This document shows, in pieces, positions 1 to 6,032 of a DNA stretch of 6,572 bases. This stretch comes from CAYTNY01 sp964439215 (GTDB lineage Bacteria; Oederibacteriota; PGYV01; CAYTNY01): positions 1 through 6,572 of the forward strand of contig CAYTNY010000107.1 in assembly GCA_964439215.1 (NCBI GenBank). The letters run 5' to 3'. Under the pieces are notes generated by a model. The model saw only the letters and a program-made list of their open reading frames with translations. It was not told where the DNA came from and did no database searches. Position 1 is the first letter of the stretch, and each line of letters opens with the position of its first letter. Made by a program: the position numbers and the translations under genes.

Positions 1-117
1 GTGGACGTTAATGTAATTGTCGGCTCGGGCTCGGCTGCCGTGGACGTTAATGTAACTGTCGGGTCAGGTTCGGCTGCTGTTGAGGTAAATGTGGCTGTGT
101 TTTCCGGTTCTCCCGGC
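1..117 (-). repeat. 39-bp in-frame tandem repeat within the lipoprotein gene
   Basis: Two full 39-bp units lie at 1-39 and 40-78, differing at only a few bases. A third, strongly diverged unit lies at 79-117. Each encodes 13 residues, so gain or loss of units keeps the frame. The window begins exactly at a unit boundary, and the array probably continues to the left. The units nearest the signal peptide are the most diverged, the usual pattern when an array expands from its interior. Confidence 0.85.
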
Positions 118-203
118 GATGTCGGCGCATCGTCGCTGCATCCCTGAAAAATCATTAATCCTGATACAATTAAAATAAATAAAATAAAATAAGCCTTTTT
201 CAT
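1..203 (-). CDS. Putative repeat-bearing lipoprotein, 3' end outside window
   Basis: The start is an ATG at 203-201, preceded by GGGAGG at 214-209 with five A residues between. The reading frame stays open to the window edge, so only about 67 residues are visible. The N-terminus is a lipoprotein signal peptide: MKKAYF, a hydrophobic core of Ile/Leu/Phe/Val, then F-Q-G-C with the lipid-acceptor Cys at residue 22. After the Cys comes a short acidic stretch (SDD), then a low-complexity Thr/Pro/Glu/Ala region built from 13-residue units such as TSTAAEPDPTVTL and TSTAAEPEPTITL. Such regions are usually extended spacers that hold a distal domain away from the membrane or cell surface. That domain, if present, is to the left of the window, so no function can be assigned. 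It has its own promoter candidate at 287-259. I am confident of the gene start and export signal, not of the role. Confidence 0.8.
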   Translation of the reverse strand, partial: MKKAYFILFILIVSGLMIFQGCSDDAPTSPGEPENTATFTSTAAEPDPTVTLTSTAAEPEPTITLTS

Positions 204-520
204 TTTTTCCTCCCGATAATTGCTTTTTTGAAATACTTTTTTTTAATCCTTTGCCCATAGTCTACTTATAATGCGGCGGTATGTCAAGGGAGGGTGAAAA
301 ATATCTTAAAACCCAAAAACAGAACAGTTTAAAAATAAATATTAAAGCCAATATATAATACAATGATTTTTTGTTGTCATAACAATAAGCTGTTCCCGGC
401 CGCAGTTTCATTATATACCGCCCCCAAGAGGCCGCAAGCGCCTTAAAAAAACATAAAAGGATGTACGCTGATTACACCGATATGGTTCTCGCTTTAAACT
501 TTCAGGTATTATTTCCTGTA
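204..520. other. Intergenic region between the two lipoprotein genes
   Basis: No recognised gene lies in this 317-base stretch. Going down the minus strand from the stop at 521, it holds: a weak 4-bp stem (ACAT/ATGT, 464-451) running into seven T residues at 451-445, a poor terminator candidate; a small GC-rich island at about 440-392 with CGGCCGC/GGCCGC motifs; a second possible promoter (TTGCGG at 437-432, TATAAT at 415-410, 16-base spacer); an ATGACA/TATATA pair (380-375 and 357-352, 17-base spacer); a doubtful 49-codon frame at 411-262; and the better promoter at 287-259. I see no GC-rich intrinsic terminator for the gene ending at 521. Confidence 0.5.
259..287 (-). promoter_or_regulatory. 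Sigma70-type promoter for the left-hand lipoprotein
   Basis: On the minus strand, a perfect -35 TTGACA (287-282) is followed after 17 bases by TAGACT (264-259), which matches the -10 consensus at four of six positions. Predicted transcription would start near 252, giving a leader of about 50 nt before the ATG at 203. Seen directly as hexamers; activity is inferred. Confidence 0.55.
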
Positions 521-1546
521 TTACTGCTTATTCATCTCGTTTTGCAGTTTTCGGGCCATTCTTTTGACTGCTTCATCCGACAGTTTTTTCAGGTCTTTTA
601 AAATCACCCCTTTTTTATCAGCAAGATCTATTTTGATTTTTTTCGGCCATTTTTTGCCGTTCTTTGCCTTGCGCCAGGTTACTGCTTTATGCACCGGTCT
701 TGCCAGCGCCATAGGCGCGAGGTCATCAAGTACGGGCCATCCAAAATCCGCTATTATGCGTCCGTTCTTGTCTATCATTATCATTGATGTATCAAACCTC
801 AGCGTGCCCGCCACTCTGTTGCCCATTACCATGCGCATTCCTTTAGGCTGGTCCGCGGCTGCTTCCGCATGAATTATTATAACAGCATCCAGGCCGGCTG
901 CCGCGCATACTGCTTTTATCTGCTCCAGCATCGCCTGTTTCAGCCCTTCATTTTCACCGCCCTGCTTTACTCCGTTCACATAAGTTACTGCCTGCCCCGG
1001 TTTTTCATTATTTATGAGCCCGTAAGGAATAAAAGGCAGCCCTTTTACCCCTATAAAATCTTTTTTATATTCATCAATAACATTCTGCGCCGCTGCCGCG
1101 ATATTGTTCCGGCCCTTTGATGCGTTATCCAGGGCCGCGAGTCCTTCGCGCAGCGCCTTTGCAAAATCTTCTCCCGTAGATGCCGTTTTATTCTGAACCA
1201 TAGCCTTGGGATTATTCCTGAAATACTTTAACGCCCCTGATGCTTTTGCCATTGTGCCTGCATTTGCATATTCGGGTATTTTATAAAGAGAAGCCGCCGG
1301 TACAATCTTAAAAGGAGCGCTTTTCTTTAATCCTGATTCAGCCCGCGCAAGTGTATAATAAGCAGTCTGTCTTAAAATTTTTTCATTTCCCGGCGCATTC
1401 GGTCCGGTTTTTTTCAGCGTCAGGCTTAAGATCCCTGCTTTTTTAACATTTTTTACAGCTTCTTTGTCTATCATTACCCCGGCGCATCCCGAAACTACAG
1501 AATACAGTGCAGATAAAATCAAAATACCCGCTGTTTTTTTCCTCAT
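521..1546 (-). CDS. Lipoprotein of unknown function, 341 aa
   Basis: The start ATG at 1546 has an excellent ribosome binding site, AAGGAGGA at 1558-1551, four bases upstream; the stop is TAA. Residues 1-20 form a lipoprotein signal peptide (MRKK, then a hydrophobic stretch), with lipobox V-S-G-C and the acceptor Cys at 21, so the protein is predicted to be anchored in a membrane and exposed to the periplasm or surface. The mature part looks globular and mixed alpha/beta. There is a strand near 37-45 (KAGILSLTL), an Ala/Lys-rich helical middle (about 95-165), strands near 220-226 (DAVIIIH) and 254-258 (SMIMI), a turn DKNGR, and a basic Lys/Trp-rich stretch at 286-318 before a charged C-terminal helix. 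The strand pattern loosely recalls CsgG/GNA1162/TolB-N-like lipoproteins, but that is only an impression and I do not recognise the family. The gene follows nfnB by 142 AT-rich bases and probably has its own promoter. Confidence 0.85.
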   Translation of the reverse strand: MRKKTAGILILSALYSVVSGCAGVMIDKEAVKNVKKAGILSLTLKKTGPNAPGNEKILRQTAYYTLARAESGLKKSAPFKIVPAASLYKIPEYANAGTMAKASGALKYFRNNPKAMVQNKTASTGEDFAKALREGLAALDNASKGRNNIAAAAQNVIDEYKKDFIGVKGLPFIPYGLINNEKPGQAVTYVNGVKQGGENEGLKQAMLEQIKAVCAAAGLDAVIIIHAEAAADQPKGMRMVMGNRVAGTLRFDTSMIMIDKNGRIIADFGWPVLDDLAPMALARPVHKAVTWRKAKNGKKWPKKIKIDLADKKGVILKDLKKLSDEAVKRMARKLQNEMNKQ

Positions 1547-1630
1547 TTTATCCTCCTTGATAAAAAATTCCGGTTTATAAGTTTTTTTGACATCTTAAAA
1601 TCAAACAAATTATGTATTAAAATAACAATA

Positions 1631-1658
1631 ATAATATTACTTTTTTAAAAAAAATCAA
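1631..1658 (-). promoter_or_regulatory. Candidate promoter for the 341-aa lipoprotein gene
   Basis: In the very AT-rich spacer 1688-1547, TTGATT (1658-1653) and TATTAT (1636-1631) lie 16 bases apart on the minus strand, predicting a leader of about 75-80 nt. A second reading uses TTGATT at 1604-1599 with TATAAA at 1579-1574, but its 19-base spacer is long. In DNA this AT-rich, -10-like hexamers occur by chance, so the exact site is uncertain even though a promoter somewhere here is likely. Confidence 0.35.
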
Positions 1659-1688
1659 CAAAAAAAACAATTCATAAAACTTAAATTA

Positions 1689-3128
1689 TTATTCTTCCAT
1701 GCCGCTGACATACTTATCAATGGCTTTTGCGGATTTCCGGGCAGCGCCCATTGCGGCTATAACCGTTGCCGAACCCGTGGTAATGTCTCCGCCGGCAAAC
1801 ACGCCTTCAAGGGATGTTGCGCCTGTTTCGGGATCCGCTTCTATATTGCCCCATTTATTGAGTTTTAGGCCCGGCACGTCAGAGGTTAAAAGTTCGTTTG
1901 CTTTTGTTCCGAGCGCGGGTATCACGATATCAACATCTATGGTATATTCAGAGCCTTTTATCGGAACCGGCCGTCTTCTTCCCGAATCATCCGGTTCTCC
2001 GAGCTCCATTTTTACGACCTTCAGGCCTTTTACCCAGCCGTTCTCATCAGAAAGGATCTCAACAGGATTTGTAAGCAGCCTGAAATCTATGCCTTCTTCC
2101 TTTGCTCTTTCTATTTCTTCGGCTCTTGCGGGCATTTCTTTTTCGGAGCGGCGGTATACCACATATACATCCGTCACGCCTTTGAGCCTTTTTGCCCAGC
2201 GCGCGGAATCCATTGCCACATTGCCCGCGCCTATGACAGCTATTTTAGGCTTTATCTTCACCGGCGTGTCATATTCCGGGAACAGATATCCTTTCATAGC
2301 GTTTATCCGGGTTAGAAATTCATTCGCGGAATAAACGCCTTTTAAAGTTTCTCCCGGTATATTCATAAACATCGGAGTTCCCGCGCCTACTCCGATAAAG
2401 ACCGCTTTGAATCCCATTTTTTTGAGGTCATCAAGAGTATAGGATTTTCCGATTATTACATTCATTTCAAATTTTACGCCCATTTCCTTCAGATACTCAA
2501 CTTCTCTTGCCACAATTGATTTCGGCAGCCTGAATTCAGGTATCCCGTAGATCAGAACACCGCCGGGTATATGCATTGCTTCATAAACCGTAACATCGTA
2601 ACCCATAACGGCAAGATCATAAGCCGCGGTAATTCCCGCGGGCCCTGCTCCGGCAATTGCGATTTTCAGAGGATTCCCGTCTTTATCCGTTTTTTTCTTT
2701 ATTTCAACAGGTTCCGGCTCCGCGTTTTTCGCGGCCCAGTCAGCCGCAAATCTTTCCAGTCCTCCGATATTGATCGGATTTTTTGTTTTCTGCATGATAC
2801 AGCGCTCTTCGCACTGCTCTTCCTGCGGACAGACTCTGCCGCATACCGCGGGCAGGCTGTTGGTCTTTTTTATTATTTTCAGCGCTTCATTGTGATTGCC
2901 GAGGGATATCTCTTTTATAAAATCCCTTATTTTTATGTTAACGGGGCACCCTGACTCGCATTTGGGCTCCTTGCACTGAAGGCACCGCGAAGCTTCTTCC
3001 ATTGCCTCTTTTTCGCTGTATCCGAGAGGAACTTCATCCGCGTTCTTTATTCTTTCCCGCGGAGCCTGCTGGCGCATTTCAATCTTCGGCCGTTTGGCGC
3101 GCGGAATATTTTTTTTGTCTTCAGTCAT
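1689..3128 (-). CDS. nfnB: NfnB: large subunit of NADH-dependent reduced ferredoxin:NADP+ oxidoreductase
   Basis: A 479-residue GltD/SudA-family flavoprotein. In Nfn it pairs with NfnA for flavin-based electron bifurcation, reversibly coupling ferredoxin and NADH to NADP(H) in the cytoplasm. The N-terminal iron-sulfur region has Cys 49, 52, 57 and 61 (CLQC...C...CP) and Cys 96, 100, 106 and 110 (CGRVCPQEEQC...C), enough for two [4Fe-4S] clusters. Family members are reported to use a Glu ligand as well, and E103/E104 in CPQEE are candidates. The FAD-binding GAGPAG is at 160-165, with E183 ending the next strand. The NADPH domain has GAGNVAMD at 300-307 and YRRSEKEMPA at 325-334, whose Arg pair suits a 2'-phosphate. 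The C-terminal GGD at 446-448 closes the FAD site. The ATG overlaps the nfnA stop by 8 nt, and AAGGAGG lies 9 bases upstream inside nfnA, indicating translational coupling. It ends in tandem TAA codons. Automatic annotation often calls such proteins glutamate synthase small chain; the NfnA neighbour argues against that. Confidence 0.92.
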   Translation of the reverse strand: MTEDKKNIPRAKRPKIEMRQQAPRERIKNADEVPLGYSEKEAMEEASRCLQCKEPKCESGCPVNIKIRDFIKEISLGNHNEALKIIKKTNSLPAVCGRVCPQEEQCEERCIMQKTKNPINIGGLERFAADWAAKNAEPEPVEIKKKTDKDGNPLKIAIAGAGPAGITAAYDLAVMGYDVTVYEAMHIPGGVLIYGIPEFRLPKSIVAREVEYLKEMGVKFEMNVIIGKSYTLDDLKKMGFKAVFIGVGAGTPMFMNIPGETLKGVYSANEFLTRINAMKGYLFPEYDTPVKIKPKIAVIGAGNVAMDSARWAKRLKGVTDVYVVYRRSEKEMPARAEEIERAKEEGIDFRLLTNPVEILSDENGWVKGLKVVKMELGEPDDSGRRRPVPIKGSEYTIDVDIVIPALGTKANELLTSDVPGLKLNKWGNIEADPETGATSLEGVFAGGDITTGSATVIAAMGAARKSAKAIDKYVSGMEE

Positions 3129-3975
3129 TTTTAGGCGCCTCCTTTATTCTTCCGTCAAGCCTGCAGCTGTGGAGAGATTCTTTTTCTTCATCTTTATAAG
3201 CGCTCTGCCTTGAAAGAAGTTCGTTAAAATCAACTTCGTGCGCGTTAAAATCAGGGCCGTCAACGCAGGAATACTTCACTTCCCCGCCCACAGTCACCCT
3301 GCACCCGCCGCACATGCCTGTGCCGTCAACCATCACGGCATTCAGACTCACTATGGTATGTATATTGTATTTTGCCGTAAGGTCCGATACCGCTTTCATC
3401 ATAACCGCCGGGCCTACCGCCGCAACAGCGTCTATTTTTCCGCCTTTGTCTATCATATCCCGCAGAACATCTGTCACAAATCCTTTTACCCCGTAGGATC
3501 CGTCATTTGTGGCGACCAGAACATTTTCAGAAACCCGCTTCATTTCTTCCTCAAGTATTATGAGCTCTTTTGTTCTGAAACCTGTGATGGATGTTACTTT
3601 ATTGCCCGCCTCAGTAAGGGCCCTTGCTATCGGATATATCGCGGGAACGCCCACTCCGCCGCCGATTATAACCGTGTGCCCGAATTTTTCTATATGAAAA
3701 GGCTTCCCCATAGGTCCGGCGGCCGCGTATATGGATTCGCCGGGTTCTCTTTGTCCGAGTTTTATCGTGGAAACGCCAACCTCCTGAAATATGGTATATA
3801 CAATTCCTTTTTCACTGTCCCAGTCATAAATCGTCAGAGGGATCCTCTCCCCTTTTTCATCATTTATAAGGACTATAAAATTTCCGGCTTTCGCGTTTTT
3901 TGTGATATGAGGGGCCTGAATACCCATTAGTTTTATGTCATTGGTAAGTTTTTCCTTCATTGTGATCTTATACAT
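3121..3975 (-). CDS. nfnA: NfnA: small subunit of NADH-dependent reduced ferredoxin:NADP+ oxidoreductase (SudB-like)
   Basis: A 284-residue ferredoxin-NADP reductase-like protein, close to the usual length of NfnA/SudB. In Nfn this subunit carries FAD, the NAD(H) site and a [2Fe-2S] cluster. Visible elements in order: an N-terminal flavin-binding barrel with RIPLTIYDW at 44-52 (the R-x-P-L-T/S flavin motif); AGPMGKP at 86-92; the nucleotide-binding GGGVGVPAIYP at 105-115; VAAVGPAVMM at 184-193; and the cluster loop DGTGMCGGC, with Cys 222, 225 and 237. Only three Cys occur in this loop. The family is known for Asp plus three Cys ligation, and D217 is the candidate Asp. The frame is open further upstream, but the ATG at 3975 is chosen because GAGGG lies just before it (3984-3980) and the protein then begins MYKI like its homologues. 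The gene follows gdhA after 106 bases holding a strong hairpin and overlaps nfnB by 8 nt. Confidence 0.92.
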   Translation of the reverse strand: MYKITMKEKLTNDIKLMGIQAPHITKNAKAGNFIVLINDEKGERIPLTIYDWDSEKGIVYTIFQEVGVSTIKLGQREPGESIYAAAGPMGKPFHIEKFGHTVIIGGGVGVPAIYPIARALTEAGNKVTSITGFRTKELIILEEEMKRVSENVLVATNDGSYGVKGFVTDVLRDMIDKGGKIDAVAAVGPAVMMKAVSDLTAKYNIHTIVSLNAVMVDGTGMCGGCRVTVGGEVKYSCVDGPDFNAHEVDFNELLSRQSAYKDEEKESLHSCRLDGRIKEAPKND

Positions 3976-3979
3976 ATAA

Positions 3980-3984
3980 CCCTC
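3980..3984 (-). promoter_or_regulatory. Ribosome binding site that sets the nfnA start
   Basis: GAGGG on the minus strand, four bases before the ATG at 3975. It is weaker and closer than the AGGAGG sites of neighbouring genes. It rules against the longer frame reaching back to 4089, which would run through the intergenic hairpin and into the gdhA stop. Confidence 0.6.
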
Positions 3985-4007
3985 GCTTTTTAATCTGCGT
4001 ATTTTGA

Positions 4008-4062
4008 TGCGGGGGCAGTGCACCGCCGTATTAAACCAATACGGCGGTGCAGCCTGTCCGCA
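4008..4062 (-). other. Long perfect hairpin between gdhA and nfnA
   Basis: The arms at 4019-4032 and 4038-4051 are exactly complementary over 14 bp with a 5-base loop (4033-4037). Outer pairing continues imperfectly: CAG/CTG (4016-4018 with 4054-4056) and TGCGG/CCGCA (4008-4012 with 4058-4062). On the minus strand the stem is not followed by a T-run, so it is not a classical intrinsic terminator. I see no promoter between it and nfnA. It may be an RNA processing or stability element that sets gdhA against nfnAB expression, or an atypical attenuator. Confidence 0.7.
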
Positions 4063-4081
4063 TATGAATTTTAATGGAAAA

Positions 4082-5419
4082 CTAAACAACTCCCTGATCT
4101 ATCATTGAATCGGCAACTTTTACGAAACCGGCTATGTTTGCGCCGGCCACATAGTTTCCTTTTATGCCGTATTCTTCCGAAGCATCCAGGCACTGTTTGT
4201 GTATGGCTTTCATAATGGTCTGAAGTTTCTCATCCACTTCTTCTCTTGACCAGGACATTTTAATTGAATTCTGGCTCATTTCAAGGCCGGATGTCGCGAC
4301 TCCGCCCGCGTTTGCGGCTTTTCCGGGCCCGTAGAGGATATTTTTGGCGAGATACTGTTCAATTGCTTCCGGTACGGAAGGCATATTCGCGCCTTCGCTG
4401 ACAAGTATGCATCCGTTGTCAAGAAGCATTTTCGCGTCATTTCCGTCAATTTCATTTTGTGTGGCGCTCGGGAACGCACAATCGCATTTTACGCTCCAGG
4501 GCCTTTTGCCTTCCATGTATTCGCATTTGTATTTGTCCGCGTACTCTTTGATTCTTCCGCGTTTTACGTTTTTCAGCTCCATAACAAATGCAAGTTTTTC
4601 TTCGTCAATACCGTCTTTGTCATATATCGTGCCGGACGAGTCTGAAAGCGTTACGCATTTCCCGCCGAGCATATTTACCTTTTCAATTGTATACTGCGCT
4701 ACATTGCCCGAACCCGATACCGTGCATATTTTGCCTTTCATGGAATCGCCTTTTGTTTTAAGCATTTCCTCGGCAAAATAAACAGCTCCGTATCCTGTTG
4801 CTTCCGGCCTTATGAGCGATCCGCCCCAGTTGAGCTTCTTGCCCGTAAACACGCCGGTAAACTCATTGCGTATTCTTTTATACTGTCCGAACATGTATCC
4901 TATTTCTCTTCCGCCCACTCCGATATCTCCGGCAGGAACATCCGTGTCCGGCCCCAAGTGGCGCGAGAGTTCAGTCATAAACGACTGGCAGAAACGCATT
5001 ACTTCATTGTCTGATTTTCCTTTGGGATCAAAATCCGATCCGCCTTTTCCGCCGCCCATTGGAAGCGTTGTCAGTGAGTTCTTAAACACCTGTTCAAATC
5101 CCAGAAATTTAAGTATCCCGACATTTACGGACGGATGAAACCGGAGCCCGCCTTTATAAGGGCCGATAGCGCTGTTGAATTCTATCCTGATTCCTCTGTT
5201 TACTCTTGTGTTTCCGGCATCGTCCAGCCACGGAACCCTGAATACGATCTGTCTTTCCGGCTCCACGATTCTTTCAAGGATCCCGCTGTCTTTGTACTTT
5301 TTATTTCTTTCAACAACGGTTTCCAGCGACTCAAGCACTTCTGTTGCTGCCTGAAGGAACTCAGGCTCTCCCGAATTTCTTTTTTTCACTCCTTCTAATA
5401 CTTCGCTGACGTAAGACAT
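4082..5419 (-). CDS. gdhA: Glutamate dehydrogenase (hexameric, probably NADP-dependent)
   Basis: A 445-residue cytoplasmic enzyme interconverting 2-oxoglutarate plus ammonium and L-glutamate; length matches the bacterial small-hexamer family (E. coli GdhA is 447). The dimerisation/substrate domain contains PYKGGLRFHP with K89, K113 in VFKNSLT, catalytic K125 in PMGGGKGGSDFDPKG, and D165 in DVPAGDIGVGGRE. These are the same positions as the active-site Lys and Asp described for Clostridium symbiosum GDH. The Rossmann domain has GSGNVA at 236-241 and SDSSG at 259-263, resembling E. coli-type NADP enzymes rather than the SGPDG of NAD enzymes, so NADPH preference is inferred. NAGGVATSGLEMSQN at 370-384 completes the active site. 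The start at 5419 is chosen over an upstream ATG because AGGAGG sits five bases before it and homologues begin near MSYV. It probably heads an operon with nfnAB, and ends in TAG. Confidence 0.97.
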   Translation of the reverse strand: MSYVSEVLEGVKKRNSGEPEFLQAATEVLESLETVVERNKKYKDSGILERIVEPERQIVFRVPWLDDAGNTRVNRGIRIEFNSAIGPYKGGLRFHPSVNVGILKFLGFEQVFKNSLTTLPMGGGKGGSDFDPKGKSDNEVMRFCQSFMTELSRHLGPDTDVPAGDIGVGGREIGYMFGQYKRIRNEFTGVFTGKKLNWGGSLIRPEATGYGAVYFAEEMLKTKGDSMKGKICTVSGSGNVAQYTIEKVNMLGGKCVTLSDSSGTIYDKDGIDEEKLAFVMELKNVKRGRIKEYADKYKCEYMEGKRPWSVKCDCAFPSATQNEIDGNDAKMLLDNGCILVSEGANMPSVPEAIEQYLAKNILYGPGKAANAGGVATSGLEMSQNSIKMSWSREEVDEKLQTIMKAIHKQCLDASEEYGIKGNYVAGANIAGFVKVADSMIDQGVV

Positions 5420-5531
5420 TCTTTCCTCCTGCATAAAATGTATTATCTTCCCGATTGGCGACTTCCATGTCGCAGGCACGGCATTGTGCCCTGTGATTCT
5501 GCCACGTCCCTGTGGGCTTAATTTTGAAATT
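5420..5531 (-). promoter_or_regulatory. Structured gdhA leader with three consecutive short hairpins
   Basis: If transcription starts about seven bases after the -10, near 5531, the untranslated leader is about 110 nt. In order it can form three small stem-loops with six-base loops: 5501-5517 (GCCAC/GTGGG-C with one bulge), 5475-5490 (GGCAC/GTGCC, perfect) and 5458-5473 (GCGAC/GTCGC, perfect). The first two hairpins share the minus-strand heptamer CACAGGG (5514-5508 and 5495-5489). Upstream, at the transcript start, is an AT palindrome (5519-5534). The layout suggests a regulated leader, but I do not recognise a known riboswitch class in it, and 5-bp stems are individually weak. Confidence 0.4.
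5425..5430 (-). promoter_or_regulatory. Ribosome binding site that sets the gdhA start
   Basis: AGGAGG on the minus strand lies five bases before the ATG at 5419. The preceding GC makes GCAGG (5432-5428), which could pair with CCUGC at 5476-5472 in the leader, so access to this site could depend on leader folding. That pairing is only 5 bp and is inference. Confidence 0.7.
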
Positions 5532-5536
5532 AAAAA

Positions 5537-5565
5537 AGTATAACAAACATCCCGTATCTTTTCAA
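5537..5565 (-). promoter_or_regulatory. Promoter of gdhA
   Basis: On the minus strand TTGAAA (5565-5560) and TATACT (5542-5537) are separated by 17 bases, each matching five of six consensus positions. A TG one base before the -10 makes it an extended -10 element. This is a well-formed housekeeping sigma promoter and likely serves gdhA-nfnAB. No operator is identified. Confidence 0.65.
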
Positions 5566-5718
5566 TTACAAAAATATGATAGATTCAGGCAATAACCGGC
5601 AAAGGCCGCAGCAGCCGGAACAAGCGTCATGCCCGCGGAATTCAGTCGCCCATATACAGAAATATAATAATCTATGCGTTAAGTTCTGTTTTTTTATCCT
5701 GCTTCCCCGCGGAAAAGA

Positions 5719-6006
5719 TCAGCCCCCGATAAACTTTTCTATTTCAAACGCTGTTTCGTAAAGTTCTTTGAGTTTTGTACGGTCCTTTTCTTTTGCTGTT
5801 TCCACGAATTTGCGTATATATTCCCACCCTGCGGTGCCTGAAAACTCCTCCGGAACAGTAAAGGCCGAGGCTATTTTCATCATATCATCTTCCCATTTTT
5901 TCTGCTCGGCGCTTTTTTCGTTTTCATCAGACTCAACCTTGTCTTTATTTTCCCTGTAGGAAATCATCCATACGCCGAGATTGTCAACAAATTCATCTAC
6001 ATACAA
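5719..6006 (-). CDS. Small protein of unknown function, 95 aa, paralogue of its upstream neighbour
   Basis: The start is read as TTG at 6006, because AAGGAGG (6020-6014) lies seven bases upstream and no in-frame ATG exists until residue 14; the stop is TGA. The product is highly charged, has no signal peptide or membrane segment, and looks alpha-helical: helix about 2-24, an acidic/polar stretch 25-35, helix 36-48, a turn PEEFSG at 52-57, and helices 60-73 and 75-93. Key residues shared with the upstream gene are D4, L10, W13, Y17, K36-K37-W38, K44, A46, E54, I64, T70-A71, D75, K78, E81 and I93. It starts 26 bases after the upstream gene's stop, so the two are probably co-transcribed. I do not recognise the family. 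The protein carries about seven extra residues (near 22-35) relative to its partner. A cytoplasmic helical-bundle partner protein is a reasonable guess, not a function. Confidence 0.8.
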   Translation of the reverse strand: MYVDEFVDNLGVWMISYRENKDKVESDENEKSAEQKKWEDDMMKIASAFTVPEEFSGTAGWEYIRKFVETAKEKDRTKLKELYETAFEIEKFIGG

Positions 6007-6013
6007 ATGCCGG

Positions 6014-6020
6014 CCTCCTT
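6014..6020 (-). promoter_or_regulatory. Ribosome binding site supporting a TTG start
   Basis: AAGGAGG on the minus strand, seven bases before the TTG at 6006. The site lies in the 26-base gap after the upstream gene, and no ATG or GTG in the frame is suitably placed, so TTG initiation is the best reading. Confidence 0.65.
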
Positions 6021-6032
6021 AAATAACCCCTG

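Noticed and set aside
1..117. CRISPR array
   Set aside because: The 39-bp units are directly adjacent with no spacers, diverge progressively, and encode an in-frame protein repeat.
64..258. Minus-strand open frame beginning MGKGLKK
   Set aside because: It overlaps the lipoprotein start in another frame, lacks a ribosome binding site, and its translation is not gene-like. The frame starting at 203 has a signal peptide, lipobox and strong ribosome binding site.
1699..2334. Plus-strand open frame of 211 codons opposite nfnB
   Set aside because: It is Ser/Pro-rich antisense to a well-conserved gene, with no ribosome binding site. The same applies to the other plus-strand frames opposite nfnA, gdhA and the lipoprotein gene.
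1689..3128. Reading the large flavoprotein as glutamate synthase small chain (GltD)
   Set aside because: The domains fit, but the adjacent, overlapping gene is the SudB/NfnA subunit and there is no glutamate synthase large subunit in the window. The pair is the Nfn arrangement.
5420..5479. Longer gdhA product starting at the upstream in-frame start near 5479
   Set aside because: The extra 20 residues are encoded by the structured leader and the ribosome binding site itself (Q-E-E-R before MSYV), and the family length fits the start at 5419.
5420..5531. gdhA leader as a c-di-GMP-I or glutamine riboswitch
   Set aside because: CACAGGGCA recalls a fragment of the c-di-GMP-I consensus, but the GGACGCAAAGC-type second half and receptor loops are absent. 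The glutamine riboswitch core is not recognisable either.
5701..5718. Intrinsic terminator after the small-gene pair
   Set aside because: A CUUUUCC/GGGGAAG stem can be drawn near the stop, but on the minus strand it is followed by A residues rather than a U-tract. A separate CCGGC/GCCGG stem at 5597-5619 also lacks a U-run.
5576..5761. Plus-strand 61-codon frame between gdhA and the small genes
   Set aside because: No ribosome binding site, unusual composition, and its 3' part is antisense to the end of the 95-residue gene.
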